Source of the DNA: Syngnathus acus
Taxonomy: Eukaryota > Chordata > Actinopteri > Syngnathiformes > Syngnathidae
NCBI RefSeq assembly: GCF_901709675.1
Contig: NC_051104.1
Coordinates: 7,694,501 to 7,758,500, forward strand
Reading direction: 5' to 3'
DNA: 64,000 bases
Part shown: one piece after another, positions 48,771 through 62,020 of the stretch
Position numbering within the stretch: position 1 is the stretch's first letter
Layout of the letters: each line of letters starts with the position of its first letter
Position numbers and translations under genes: made by a program
The notes under the pieces: generated by a model
Databases searched by the model: none
What the model was told of the DNA's origin: nothing
Seen by the model: the letters and a program-made list of their open reading frames with translations, nothing else

Positions 48771-49262
48771 TCGTTACTTTTGTATCAAGAAGGTGGCGCA
48801 CAGAATGTTTTTGGATCAATGTTACTTTTTCATTTTTGTTGACGTCACACCACACTTACAAGTGATTCAAAGTTGGTGGCGCGCTCGTAAAACAAACTAG
48901 GGGTGCCACTGCAAAATATTGAACCGTTCAGTCGGCTCTGTACGGGACAATATGCCTTAATGGACTGTGGGATTTTGTTACTTCATTTACACACATGCAT
49001 TTGTATTCAAACCATTCCAACTTTTTACTATGCCTACTGTCTCCAAGAATTCTCCCCTATTAAAAATTCTACATTCTCTCCATTACAAGACCCTCTTGTA
49101 TTTGGACTCATTCCGTTTCCTCCCTTTAATTTTGACATTTCTTGGCTGATTCAAACTTTAAACTATTCCGTTTATGTTTCATGTAAAAGCTGACTGTAGT
49201 TTCTTTCTTTTAGGGCACTTATACGCTGTCAAAAAACTTTAGTCTTAAAGGTAATTAAAGGG

Positions 49263-49390
49263 AAATGTGCTTTCGGCAGTTTGCAAACTTATTTTATTAA
49301 GGCGGCGCTAGACTTATAATCATATCAATAAATGCTTTTGCCAGTTTGCAAACTTATTAAAGCTGCGTTAGACATATCTAATCATTTCAA
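49263..49390. repeat. Two diverged copies of an approximately 60-bp unit
   Basis: CAGTTTGCAAACTTATT, followed by a GC(T/G)(G)CG(C/T)TAGAC segment and ATCA(A/T)T(T/A)CAATA, occurs twice with an offset of about 60 bp and several differences. Confidence 0.75.
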
Positions 49391-50230
49391 TATAATCTTC
49401 AGTAGCGGAGTGCTCGTGCAGGGTGGGCGCTGAGGAATGTGCCGGCAACTCCGTGAACTTATTTTCGACAAAGTGTTGTGGAACAGGATGTACCGTCGGT
49501 CCAGACAGGGAGGATGGAAGGAGAATACCTCTCATCGGTCCAGACAGGAAGAACACCTTATTTGAACATCTCGGCCGGTGAGGAACGAGAATAACAACTC
49601 GTCCCGGTGGTCCAGACCCAACCGCCAGACAGCTGAGGCCGGACACCTGCACTTAGCAGCGAAAAACACCCATACGAGGAGAAGATGGCCATTGACCAAT
49701 CACCACACAATATTTTGCACGCTTGAATATTCAGATTGTGTTTCCTTAAAACTGGGCAACCCGGAAGAATGTGTTGTCTCTTGATGGTCTCTCTCTCGAG
49801 CTCCAACTTGGTGTCGTGGAGCCACGCCAGCATCTCTGGTCCCAGGTCGAAGAGGCCGGCCTCTGAGGGTGGTCTATATAGGGGGCAGGTGTTGATGATG
49901 TGGTCGGCTGTCTGCTCGGGGGCTCCGCACTCGCATGCCGCACTGTCCGCCAGTCCCCACTGCCGCATAGACGTGTTGAAGCGCCCAACACCAGTTCTTA
50001 AGCGGTTCAGTGTGGTCCACTGCTGGCGAGGTAGTTCGTCTCCTCCTATGGCGCCGTCTCCTGGTTCCCAGACATAACGGTGCATGAGGGAGGGGCCAGC
50101 TGCCTCCCACTCCTGCTTCCAAGCTGCTGCCAGCCAGCCAGGCGTCTCTGGAGATTGAGCATCTCTTGTGCTGCCATGTTGTAGGGGTGGCGTGCCTTGA
50201 GTCTGCTTGGTGGAGCTGGAGTTGTAGTGT
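49370..50230 (-). mobile_element. Truncated LINE (non-LTR retrotransposon) 3' part
   Basis: The minus strand encodes the C-terminal tail of a fish LINE reverse transcriptase polyprotein: PGWLAAAWKQEWEAAGPSLM, then LPRQQWTTLNRLRTGVGRFN, MRQWGLADSAACECGAPEQT and ADHIINTCPLYRPP. This LNRLRTG.GR ... C.CG...QT..H....CP pattern is the usual post-RT zinc-ribbon-like module. The RT catalytic core (YxDD) is absent, so it is a dead 5'-truncated copy. The upstream part (about 50100-50370) has shifted frame. The exact ends and clade are unresolved. Confidence 0.8.
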
Positions 50231-50803
50231 TGTGCAGGATGTGCCAGTTGTTATTTTTTGCCTTCCTGGCGAGAACGAGTCTCTTGATGGTCACAAGAGC
50301 ACACGAGTTTTGGTGTGAAGGACCCGAGACCCAGGCGCCTGTATTAGTTTGCTTTGTCAGGAATAAATACTTGGTCAATTCGGCCTAATTGATCTACTGG
50401 TCTTCTCTTTGACAGAACGAACTCGCAAAATTGTGAGGTGTACCAGTGTGTGGATTAGGACATAACAACTCTTGTGTTAAGTGTTGATCGCAATTTGGAG
50501 TCAGATCATTTCCACGCATACATACATACCTCTATCATGGTCTTGCCTGTAGAGGGCAGAATTACGCATTCCCTGCGTAAAGACTGCCGAAACAGTATTA
50601 GAAGAAGAATATTTCTCGAATGCCATATCCTTTTTTGGTATTGTGATTTTCGTACTTAGGCGAAGCTGGAGTGTTGGACGCGAGTAAAAAAAGCATCAAC
50701 AGTAAGTTTGGTCTTTTCTATACCTTCGTTGTATTTAGTTGTGGTTGTTGTGTGAGCAATGAATTTTGACGAGCGATTGCCTTTCCCTTTTTCATCGTCA
50801 GAA

Positions 50804-51176
50804 ATGTCAAAGTCATTGAAGAAAATAGTGGATGAGAATCGGGAGAAGAACCTTCCCGATGTTGAAATGTGTGACAGAGGCATTTCGAACATGTTGGATA
50901 TCCCTGGACTATGTAAGGATGCATTTCTTTGCGAGCTCATCGTGAAGTGAACGAACTGTGTACCCACCCACCCATTCTGCCCCTGAATTTAAGGGACTCT
51001 AGTCATGCTACATACAGCAGGTTAAAAAGCTCAAGTTTATTTTGATTCCAAAGACCTACTTGTCAGATTGTAAGCGTTGTAGTTATATACAGTTTGAACA
51101 TTAAGGTACAATCCAAACACTTCATCTCAGAGTTCATTCATCTTCCTTATGTCTGTCTATTAACAAACAATATACG

Positions 51177-51222
<46 letters not shown>

Positions 51223-53126
51223 TGTGTGTGTGTGTGTTATATAAATATATATATATATGTTAAATATTGATTGATTTGATGTGCTTTGACTTTTTAGTCA
51301 GTTTGTCCCACATCACTCAATTGGTCCTGAGTCACAACAAGCTGACAGGTAAGCCACAATATGCTCTTGTTTGATGATCCAATGGCACTCGTGCCATAAA
51401 TCCTGTATACCATTTCTAAGGTAGAACTCCAACTAGGTAAGGCAATGTGCAGAACGTTTTCGTTTTTCTTTTCAGTGGTGCCAGCCAACATATCTGAGCT
51501 GAAAAACCTGGAGGTTCTCAATATGTTCAACAACCAAATTGAAGAGCTCCCAACTCAAATTAGCAGTCTTCAGAAGTTGAAACACCTTAATCTCGGGTAT
51601 GCTTGCTTTCCACAAGGAACAACAGATGCCTCGTTTAGAAGGGACCATATAGATTGGTGTCTAGTACTGTTTGACGAAGCTTTCTTGCATCTGTGGTAAA
51701 ACAATGGCTGAATTTTGTGCGCAGAATGAACCGCCTTTACAACTTGCCCAGAGGCTTTGGTTCTTTGCCAGCGCTTGAAGTTTTGGACCTCACCTACAAT
51801 AACCTAAGTCAAGATTCATTGCCCGGAAACTTCTTCTATCTAAGTAATTGCTCTGTAAATAACATTTTTAAAGAGTGGCATCAGACCTATCCATACATGT
51901 GTGTTTTTAATGTTGAGGCCTTCTCAGAACACCAATATCAGTTATATGTCGCAGCAAAAGTAACTCCCTTGTAAATGTAGAGATGTAAAAAAGAGAAACT
52001 CAATTTGAAATATTTCAGATGGCACAAGTAGAGTCCTGAATGAGTCAATAAATGATGACAACAATATCTTTTTACATTGACAAACAATGGTTCTTGTATT
52101 ACAGCAACTCTTCGTGCTCTATATCTGAGTGATAATGACTTCGAGGTCCTGCCAGCTGACATCGGAAAGATGACCAAGCTGCAAATAGTAAGTGCATGGC
52201 AAAATGTAATCTGAGCTAAATAATGTGCATTTGTGATGATTTGAAATGTGAAATCAACTGAATGTTTGTTTTTACCACCCCCTACCCAGTTGAGCCTACG
52301 GGACAACGATCTGATCTCACTCCCAAAGGATATCGGGGATTTGGTACAACTCAAGGAGCTTCACATACAGGGCAATAGACTGACTGTACTACCTCCGGAA
52401 CTCGGTAATGACCAGACAATGATCTGACCAACCTTTTACTGCCGTCGCTGCCGCTTAGCAAGAATATATAAATTTGTCATATTCGCCGAAATTCAAAAAA
52501 TGCGAAATACGCAGCGTAGATTCTGAAATGATCGCTGGTGGCGCCTCTACTGATCCAAATGAAGTCTATAAAATGTCTTTTCATTATTCTTTAGGTAATC
52601 TGGATTTGACTGGTCCAAAACAGGTCTTCAAAGCCGAGAACAATCCCTGGGTCACTCCCATAGGTGACCAGTTCCAACTGGGAGTCTCGCATGTTTTTGA
52701 ATACGTTCGATCTGAGACCTACAAATAGTACGTATGAGCACACTGCCACACGTGCATATAATCAGTGTATTTTATGTCACTTATTTATTGTTTATAATCG
52801 TTGATGTCGAGCTGCAGTACATGCCATGCTGAAAATGACTACTTTGACGTGTATGAATTCAAAGCAATCCTTCCACTTCTGTGAAGTCTTAGCTTACCTG
52901 CTGTATATTACATTGGCTCTTTGGCCAAACTCTGTATTGCAGTAGCCCATTAATTAGTAATTAAAACATTCATTTCTTCCTATTTCATGTCCCCATAACA
53001 AAGTTTTCTTTTTCTTTCGTCAGCCTCTATGGCAGACATATGCAGGCCAACCCCGAACCTCCAAAGAAGAACAATGACAAGACTAAGAAGATTAGCCGTA
53101 AACCACTGGCAGCCAAAAACAAATGA
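50804..53126 (+). CDS. rsu1: Ras suppressor protein 1
   Basis: Leucine-rich-repeat adaptor of the ILK-PINCH-parvin focal-adhesion complex, binding PINCH1. Eight coding exons (50804-50912, 51298-51348, 51476-51596, 51725-51843, 52105-52187, 52290-52404, 52595-52727, 53024-53126) sum to 277 residues, identical in length to human. It starts MSKSLKKIVDENREKNLPDV, preceded by a splice acceptor. An in-frame ATG 45 bp upstream lies in the intron-like polypyrimidine tract and is rejected. LRRs follow: ITQLVLSHNKLTVVP, NLEVLNMFNNQIEELP, KLKHLNLGMNRLYNLP, ALEVLDLTYNNLSQDSLP, LRALYLSDNDFEVLP, LQILSLRDNDLISLP and LKELHIQGNRLTVLP. The capping C-terminus reads AENNPWVTPIGDQFQLGVSH and ends in the basic tail KKISRKPLAAKNK. 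Confidence 0.97.
51184..51262. repeat. TA/TG dinucleotide microsatellite
   Basis: Alternating TA run, then TG run, then TA again, in rsu1 intron 1. Confidence 0.95.
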
Positions 53127-53866
53127 AAACTCGACGTGAATGTTAGGGTTCTTTTAACTAGCCAGACTCACTGCATGTGCCTTTCAGTAGCTAGCAATTT
53201 TGAACTAGAATGATGAACAAGATCATTTCCCAGATTTTCCTTTCTAAATCATTGGTTTTTCAGGTACATAGATCATGTAGCAGACAAAATAATATTTAAA
53301 AAGTGAAATGAAGTTCATTGACTTTACTGAAAGTATGCAGTAATGGTTTGTAAACGTCATTTCACTTCTCAAATAACACTGTGTTCATCTGCTATATATG
53401 TTGTATTTGACTGACATTTCTGATCAGAACAACCAATGATTGATAAAAGAAAATCCTGAAAATGGTCTAAACTTTTTTATACAACTGTATATGTATTTGT
53501 ATATATATATTGCATATTTTGACTTTAAAAGATGGCTATATAAAAATAGATTTAGATCTGTTTTGTATTCATCAGCAGTATTAAGGCTTGTCAGACTAGA
53601 AGTTGTATCTCCTTTCGGAGGCTTTTCCATTGCATTTTATGGAGACGATACTATATATATATATATATATATATAAAACGTCACGCTGTTGCCACATGTA
53701 ACATGAATGTACATGGCTGTTACTAACACCACAAATGTGGATGATTCGTGCTTCAAGCCTGGATTAAATCAAAGTCAAACTCACTCTCACTGAGCAGGCC
53801 TGCAGTTAGACGCGGGGTTTTATATATATATTTGTGTGTATCTATATGTGCGTGTGTGTGCATGTG

Positions 53867-53904
<38 letters not shown>

Positions 53905-54291
53905 CGTGTGTGTATCTACATGTGTGTGACGTCATCAAAACGGATCCGAACACCCGAGGCCATGTGGTACCTACACCGCCAGATGGCGATAATATAATCG
54001 GGGAACCTCCCAAAGATCTTCTGAGGGCAGAGATTATAACTTTGTGGGCGGGCCTTAAGTACCACGTGACATATTTTCCCAACTTCTTTCGCTCTCCTGA
54101 ATTTGGCTGACTAGTACTAAAGGAGGTTGAGGAAATGTCAAGTGAAAGTCTATGAAATTCGAAGTACCACCAGAATTTGAGACGTGAAGCCCTTTGCGTC
54201 GAATTTGATTATCTTCTTTACCGACGCACGCAGCATCTCTGTGGCAAAGAGACAGACCAACCGACACAGATCCGACCCTTGTGCTGAAACA
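53127..54291. other. rsu1 3' UTR and abcd3 promoter region
   Basis: AT-rich rsu1 3' UTR with TA/TG microsatellites (53655-53676 and 53820-53930); ATTAAA near 53763 could serve as its polyadenylation signal. After about 53940 the sequence becomes more balanced and includes ACCGCCAGATGGCGATAA and the abcd3 5' UTR. No gene is seen. Confidence 0.6.
53820..53930. repeat. TA/TG-rich microsatellite
   Basis: Interrupted TATA and TGTG runs between rsu1 and abcd3. Confidence 0.93.
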
Positions 54292-57200
54292 ATGGCGGCT
54301 TTTAGTAAATATGTCACACCGAAGAATTCCTCCATAGCAGGTGGCATTTTACTGATGTTATATTTGCTGAAAAATAGAAGACGAAAGCCAAAGCAGGAGT
54401 GGTAAGTGGATAGTGATGTCAAATGAAAGTATTTTACGAAACGCTAAAAGCATTCCTCGATAGTGACTTTGACAGGTGACGGACAACCTAAGTGTGCTAA
54501 ATCTAAAATTGCTGGTCGCTTTCTACAGTTTTGCTTATCGAATCTTCTCAACAGCACAGTTCACCTAACCTTACAAGGTTAATTACATACTAACGAATGC
54601 CGTGTTTGGAATAGACGCACTAAAATGCATTCTGTTTGCTATTGCATGTATTTTAAAATAAAATAAAAATATTGAAATGTATACAGCTCGAATAATCACA
54701 TTTGGATGAAAGCCTTTGTACCAGCATGTTTTCTAAACAAATCTTAAGCATTACCATGTTCCCCATGGTTTAAGCGATGCCAAAGGTCATGGCTGCATTA
54801 TCAAATCTTGGTTGCTTAACCTTTGCATCTCTTGTTGCCAAATTCGAGCAACATAGTATGTTGCCAGCTCCCCGAAATCATATGAATAATTTTGCAGCGC
54901 AGATGTTATTACTTCATTAAGCTGTATTGTATTTTCTATTTAAACAAATACAAAGGTGCATGAACAGTATTCCCATCAAAATCTAATTGAACTTTTCAAA
55001 CTAAAAGGCCGCTGAAATATGCATATGTCAGTCATTGCACCTGATTAAAAAATAATAATAATTATATATATATATATATTTAGCCATTGTAAATACAGAC
55101 CAGTCCTGAAGGACACTATAGACCTCCTCAGGTCTTCACCAGAAAAGGTCCCATTGAAGTCTGATTTGTATTTCAAAATGAAAAAGGCATACGACACTGT
55201 CGTAAAAAAAGATATATACGTATATATATATATTTTTTTTTTAAATGTCTTTCTTTCAGTCCAAAGCAACGATCAGATTTGGTGCCAAACTTGGAGGTAA
55301 GTTGAATGTTTAATATTGCTCAATCTTTTTCAGAATTGCACTGCAGAAAGCAATTATTTCATTTGTCATGGTTTTCTTACAGAAGGATGGCAAAAAAGAC
55401 CGTGCGGCAGTTGACAGAATTTTCTTTCTTCGAATTATGCGGATATTGCGGATCATGGTGCCTCAGGTTTTTTGCATGGAGGTAGGAATTCCTTCTTATC
55501 TTTGGCTTGTATATCTACAAGTCTCTTCATTGCAAAATGAGTAATGTATAAATAGTGTCGAGAACAACCCTACTACGGGGCAATACTTCAAGTATAATAT
55601 TGCAATAGACATAAGTCATGTTTGCTGTTCGTTACGGTAGGGCTGGGTGATTTTAGAGAAAAAAATAAAATAAATGAATGGAAAACTAAACTTGACCTGT
55701 CCAAATCCCGCCACCTCCCTCCCATGCCAATTGACCTGACCTATTGGGCTGAACTATCACATACCGTGGAAATGTGTATTAGTACGGCAAAAAAAATCAT
55801 TGAAAACTTGGAGGAACAACCAGAAAATAAATGAGTCACTAACAAGGGTTAAATAGTATACTAAAAAAAAGAACAAATGCCGGCTGTTCCTGCTATGCGG
55901 TACATATATTACATTAAGGAGGAGTAAAAGAAGTTTTGATTCAGCTATATTATATTATTACTCGTTCTTCACAGATTATGAAAACTATACGCCTATTATT
56001 ATTATTATAACTTGTCTGTACATTGGGATTTTACAATCATTATGTTCTCGTCACTGTTTCCATCTCAGACTGGATACCTGATCCTAATTGCTCTGATGTT
56101 GGTGGCAAGGACCTACTGTGATGTATGGATGATTCAGAATGGGACCATGATTGAAAGGTCAGACTGTTTGAAGCACCGTTCTAATTGCTATATGCCAAAG
56201 ACTTTGGCTTTAAATGTCAAATGTAGCAGACTGACTTCCAGCCCAAAGAATTTTTGGGGAAAAACAAAAATCATTCATATGGTTGTTTGTGTATGTTGTT
56301 GTGCAGTGCAATCATTGGCCGCTCAAGAAGCGATTTCAAGACCTTCTTGTTCAGCTTTATCCGATTCATGCCACTCGTAAGTCTCTGTTGTATGTGTATT
56401 TTTACGCTTCATATAAAGAATGCATATCGTTACATTTTACAAGCTCTACTCATTTTTATTCACATTTAATCAAATGGAACTGCGTGAATCATTTTCCTTT
56501 TCTTTGTAGTAACAAAACGATCTTTATTCTGGCGCAATTGATGGAATGAAATCAATTTTGTATTTCCTCAATTCCTCTTTATACTACACTCGGGTTTGAA
56601 AGCAATTGGCAAGGGATTCATTCATTCATGTGATGTGTTGCCTTCCAGATAGCCTTGGTGAACAACTTCCTCAAGTTGGGGCTGAATGAGCTCAAACTGA
56701 GGTTTCGAGAACGCCTTACAAAGCACCTGTATGACCAGTATCTACAGTAAGTCATTCACTAACTGTGTAGGAGCATTTCAATCACCTTTTCTTCTTGTCA
56801 AATAGCCTGCTCAAAAATGACAAATCAATTGTGCATGTATTTCCTGGAATCTTTGTTTGTGTCTCTCAGGGGCTTCACCTACTACAAAATGGGCAACTTG
56901 GACAACCGGATTGCCAATGCAGACCAGTTGCTGACTCAAGATGTGGAAAAATTCTGCAACAGTGTGGTGGAGCTGTATTCCAACCTCAGCAAGGTAGTAC
57001 ATGTTCTTTCGGCATAATACTTTGGTTGGACCTTATAAATAAAGCAATGACTAATTCGTCAATTACGTAAGCCATTTTCACATTGTTTTGGTGGAAGTTG
57101 TTGCTGAATCAAATGATACCAACATTTTTGTTCATGACACTGACAGTCGGTTTTGTCTCTTTTTTTTTTTTTTTTTTGCAGCCTTTGCTGGATATCGGTT

Positions 57201-60200
57201 TATACATCTTCAAGTTGACCACTGCCATCGGGGCTCAGGTATGCTACACTGTGCTTCTTTTTTTGCTCCCTCTTTGCCTGTCTATGTCAGGCAGACAAGC
57301 ATTTCTACTCATGGACCTTCCTTGGAATGATTGATTTCTAGCCATACATCCATTCTTTTCTACCTAGGGCCCTGCCGTGATGATGTCATACCTGCTCATC
57401 TCAGGTTTGCTGCTGACCAGATTGAGGAGACCCATCGGCAAAATGACTGTCACGGAGCAGCGCTATGAAGGAGAGTACCGCTATGTAAACTCTCGCCTCA
57501 TCACCAACAGGTAAACACCAGCCAGCCGGCCAGCCGGAACAATTTCAAGGTGATGCTTGAATACACTTTTTCCGAAGCGGCCTGTGTTTGCTTGCTTGCT
57601 TGCTTGCATGCATTGTTATCGCATCTTACATCTGGGCTCTTAAAGTCAAGATCAATCAAATGTAAATATTTGACAAAACATAACCTGAGAAGTGGCATGT
57701 ACGGCATTCCGTAAAGCTTTTTTTTTTCTTTTCCTCCAGTGAGGAGATTGCATTCTACAATGGAAACCTGAGAGAAAAACAGACCATTCACTCTACGTTT
57801 AAGAAACTTGTAAGTATTATTGTCACAGCGTGAGGGCCCATATTTGAATTTGCCTCCTGATTGTTGTCATTATTTGAAGGTTTTATTCAACAGTCAACTG
57901 GTCAATTTGACCAAATATTTGTTCAGAAATCCAATGTTTATACATTTTCGGAATTTGAAACTTTTATTCATAAGAGTCAAAGGGCAACTAAAAAAAAAAT
58001 GTCTTCCAGGTTGACCATCTACATAACTTCATCTTCTTCCGTTTCACAATGGGATTTGTGGACAGCATAATTGCCAAATGTAAGTGCAAGTATTTCTTAT
58101 CTTGAAGTATGAACCTCTTCTTTGAGATAGCGGTCACCCGACCGACTTTGGGCTGATACTTTTGCTTGTTTATGTGCTGATCCGCCGCAGACATCGCCAC
58201 TGTTGTGGGCTACCTGGTGGTTAGCAGGCCATTCTTAAACCTCTCCCACCCGCGACATCAGCACAGCAGACAGTCTGAGCTACTGGAGGTCAGCAATAGC
58301 AGCAAAAATGCAAATCCACCGCCAAATCGTATTTTCCACATCTAACGTCACGGAATGACCCAAATAAAGAATCAATTGATTTGAAAAATGACAATGATGA
58401 GATTCACGCATTGTTCTCCATATTTTCTGCAGGATTATTACCAGAGTGGGAGGATGCTCCTTCGCATGTCCCAGGCGCTCGGCAGAATTGTTCTCGCCGG
58501 TCGAGAAATGACTCGGCTCTCGGGGTTAGTATTCGGAAAGGTTTGCGTGGAAAGATGTGTGTGATCTTCTCTGCTTGAATCGCTCATTTGATTCATCTCG
58601 TATGGTTGTCTTTTTCCTCCCCCGCAGCTTCACAACTCGTATCACTGAACTGATCAAAGTCTTGAAGGATTTAAATTCTGGCAAATATGAACGCACCATG
58701 GTCTCCCAACAGAGGGGTATATTTTTTTTTGGTCATCTATTTTCTCTTGCCTTGCAGTCGTTTTTGACGCTTGCAGTTGAGTACATTTGTGAGCTAAATG
58801 AGCCGGCTGCCCTTTGTCAAGCTATTTTGGGTTGCTAATGGTCAGTTTAAAAAGATCAGTAAATAAGCTTTTGTCCTAGGTCTTGCCTGATCAATCCAAA
58901 AAATAAGTGGAGCGGGCGAATGTTTCATTTCGCTTTCAGAGTCGGACACAACAGAAAGCCTGACACTCGTGCCTGGAAGAGGTCAAATTATCAACAGAGA
59001 TAACATCATCAAGTAAGTTTGTTTGAGAAGCAAAATGAAAGATTTGCAGGAAGCTGGAGGTCGCTCACCTGATGGCAAGGTTCTTTTAAGAGAGCCCATT
59101 TCCAGAAGAATCGGAGCCTTTGGTAAAGCCTTTTTCTCTTTCAGATTTGACCATACGCCTTTAGCGACGCCAAATGGAGACATTCTGATCAGAGACCTTA
59201 CATTTGAGGTCAAGTCATCCCTTTTTTACTTTGTTGAATGTGTTCTGTCACAATAGTGTTCCGTATTATAACACGCTACTTGATTTTCCCACCCACTAAA
59301 GGTGAGTTCTGGAACCAATGTTCTGGTGTGTGGACCAAATGGTTGTGGCAAGAGCTCGCTGTTCAGAGTCCTTGGCGAGGTCATTTTTCTTCTTCTTCTT
59401 CTTTATTCTTTTCTACACTAAGGAATTGATTTCATACATCAGAGAAATAATTATCACAGGTAGAGGTGTGGAAAACAGGTCAGAGTGGTGGAACAGGTCA
59501 ACCAACAGACCGAGGTGTGGAAAACAGGTTGGAATGGTGGAAGAGTATAAAGAAAAGGTATTATCGTGCCCAGGCCTCAGTCGGAGGGCACATGAATATC
59601 ACAGTTGGGATTCATAGCCTGACTTCTGTGTAAAGTCTAGTTGTGTGTGCCCTTGAGCAATGCCAGATTCTGAGTAGCTCAGATTTGCATTAAAAAGAGA
59701 TCCCATCATTGTTGCCCAATGGACCGCATGTATTACCAATTTTGGTGAGATTTGAGTTTTTCTGCAAAAATCCATTCAAAAAAACATTTCATGTTTCAGA
59801 TTAAAAAAAAAAAAACTGGAATAAAATAATTTCCATTGCTTTCCACTCAAAAGCAGCTCCTTATGGATTGAATTGAATTTTCATGCAATTTGACATTGGT
59901 CTGTGTTTCATAGCTTTGGCCACTCTTTGGTGGACAGCTGACCAAACCAGAGAGAGGGAAGCTCTTCTATGTTCCACAGGTAAGATATGTACAAAACCAA
60001 GTCCATGACAGTGACTTCATCAACCCCATTCCACTCCAACCCCCCAGAGACCCTATATGACCCTTGGTTCTCTGCGAGACCAAGTCATTTACCCGGACAC
60101 CATTGAAGAACAAAGGAAGAAAGGAATATCTGATCAGGTGGGAGGGATCCCTTTCATACCAAAAGCCAAATCGTTCCATGTTGGATATTACTATCGGCTT

Positions 60201-61303
60201 TCAAAAGTATGACCAAAATGGCTCTCTCCAGGTATTGAAGGAGTACTTGGATAATGTTCAGCTGGGCCACATCCTTAACAGGGAGGGCAGTTGGGACACA
60301 GTGCAGGACTGGATGGATGTTTTGAGTGGAGGAGAAAAGCAGAGGATGGCTGTAAGTATTCCGCACTACAATTGTCTCTGGAATCACTTCACTTAGGCAA
60401 AGCAATTCAATAGACTTTTGTCAACTCGTGAATGTGTGGCTCTTAGATTGGCTGCTAATGCTTGGTTGTTGTTTTTTTTCTTCTTTCTCTACTGTCTTTG
60501 TAGATGGCCCGACTGTTCTATCACAAACCCCAATTTGCTATTCTGGATGAGTGCACCAGTGCAGTGAGTGTTGATGTGGAACACTATATCTACAGCCACT
60601 GCAGGATGGTACGATGTCTTTATTGCACACTTCTCATCAAACGCTAGTATGATGGAAACAAGTCCATGTGTGCTTCAAACTCATAAGCTAAAAAGTTGGC
60701 TTGTTCTTTCAAATAGTTTGTTAAAAGTGCAACCAAGGTGTGTGTGGGGGGGACAATTTTTAACTTGCAGACTTCAACTTTTTATTGGGTAATGCAAAAG
60801 CAACATTTTTTTTTTTTTTCTTCCAGTCATTGAATTTAATTGGTAAATCGTCCAATTGTTTTTGTTTTGTAGGTGGGCATTACTTTGTTCACAGTGTCTC
60901 ACAGAAAGTCTCTTTGGAAGCATCATGAAGTAAGTCTTGATATCAATTCATTTGAACACAATTCAACTTTTTTCATAGCGCATGAGAATACACAGTTCTA
61001 ACAAAGTCATCCTATACATTTGTTCAAACATGAACCAAAATAAATAGCTTCATACTAAAGTACCCAGTCTGGCTATGAATATTATCAACAGAGAACTTAA
61101 TAGAGACATAAGCTAATGCAATTTGTTGACTTAGCAGCGTTGTTTATTAGGCATGATTCTGTTGTGAAAAGGATTTTTGCGTCAACCTTTCTCTTTTTGT
61201 TGTTGTTTTTCTTTCTTCTTCAAAGTATTACCTGCACATGGATGGCAGAGGAAGCTACGAATTCAAACCCATCACAGAGGAAACTGTGGAGTTTGGCTCC
61301 TAA
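54292..61303 (+). CDS. abcd3: ATP-binding cassette subfamily D member 3 (PMP70)
   Basis: Peroxisomal half-transporter importing long-chain and branched-chain acyl-CoAs and bile-acid precursors. It reads as more than 20 exons, total about 660 residues. It starts [20 protein letters not shown] with the N-terminal hydrophobic peroxisome-targeting region, then [20 protein letters not shown] and [20 protein letters not shown] (TM helix). [20 protein letters not shown] and [20 protein letters not shown] follow. The EAA-like motif region is [20 protein letters not shown]. The nucleotide-binding domain has Walker [11 protein letters not shown]-loop [17 protein letters not shown], signature [13 protein letters not shown], Walker [13 protein letters not shown] and H-loop [15 protein letters not shown]. 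It ends [10 protein letters not shown] at the stop codon 61301-61303. All ATPase motifs look intact. Exon borders are inferred from GT-AG signals. Confidence 0.97.
59464..59530. repeat. Short internal direct repeat in an abcd3 intron
   Basis: GAGGTGTGGAAAACAGGT occurs twice about 47 bp apart, each followed by a related GGTGGAA segment. Confidence 0.7.
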
Positions 61304-62020
61304 TTGGTTACTCCAGTCCTCACTGAAATGCACTTGTCTGCTAATCCAGTCCAAGCTTTGCACAGAAAACGGTGCCTATACTAGAATATGAGGTCATGGT
61401 ATTGTAAGGCGTGGCTTTGGTTTGGTTCGGTTCTTGGGACCTCTAATTGTTCATTTGTTCTATGTAATAATCTCATGAAGCAGACTAACAACGGTTGGCA
61501 TCATGTTTTATAGTGAAGAATGTCCAGGGCAGGGCAGGGCACAGAAACCCATTGAGTTTCAGAGGAAAGTAATTGTTCCAGCAGTTTCAGTTACCGTCCA
61601 TGCCCAAAAAATGTCTCTTGATATGTTTTATACTGTGATGGCCTTATTATGATTGAGAAGTCGTGTGTCCATGTTGGCCACTCAACCCTGAGTCAGCTGA
61701 GATGTTAAAGCAAGAGGAACAGAATTAAAGAGACGGACGGTAAAGTGAGGATGGCTCATTCTTCTAGCCCACTTTATGTATTATTTGTCCAGTTAGCATT
61801 TTGTATCTTATGAGGAATAGGGCCATGCACCCTTCCCCTTCATGTAACATGAATTAAATACTAAAAAGTTCTGTAAAAAAAAAAACTTCAAGGTTAGCCT
61901 ACACTTACATCATATCGTTAAATGTAAGTTAAAAAAAAGTAAAAGAGCGGTTTAATTTTATTGTCTTTATTCTAAAACAAAAATAGAATATATTGCGAGG
62001 AAAAAAATCAAAGTACAACG
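61304..62020 (+). other. abcd3 3' UTR
   Basis: AT-rich tail with ATTAAA at 61853 and an A run soon after. Minus-strand AATAAA-like signals at about 61957-61971 could belong to a long usf3 3' UTR coming from the other side. No gene is seen. Confidence 0.55.

Larger units (their letters stand above)
48771..50803. other. alg14-rsu1 intergenic region
   Basis: Holds the alg14 3' UTR, a two-copy repeat (about 49263-49390), a truncated LINE on the minus strand (about 49370-50230) and the rsu1 promoter with probable non-coding first exon. A polypyrimidine tract and CAG (50780-50801) lie immediately before the rsu1 start codon. Confidence 0.6.

Noticed and set aside
50759-50803. Upstream in-frame ATG extending rsu1 by 15 residues
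   Set aside because: The stretch is a polypyrimidine tract followed by CAG directly before the known family start, so it is intronic.
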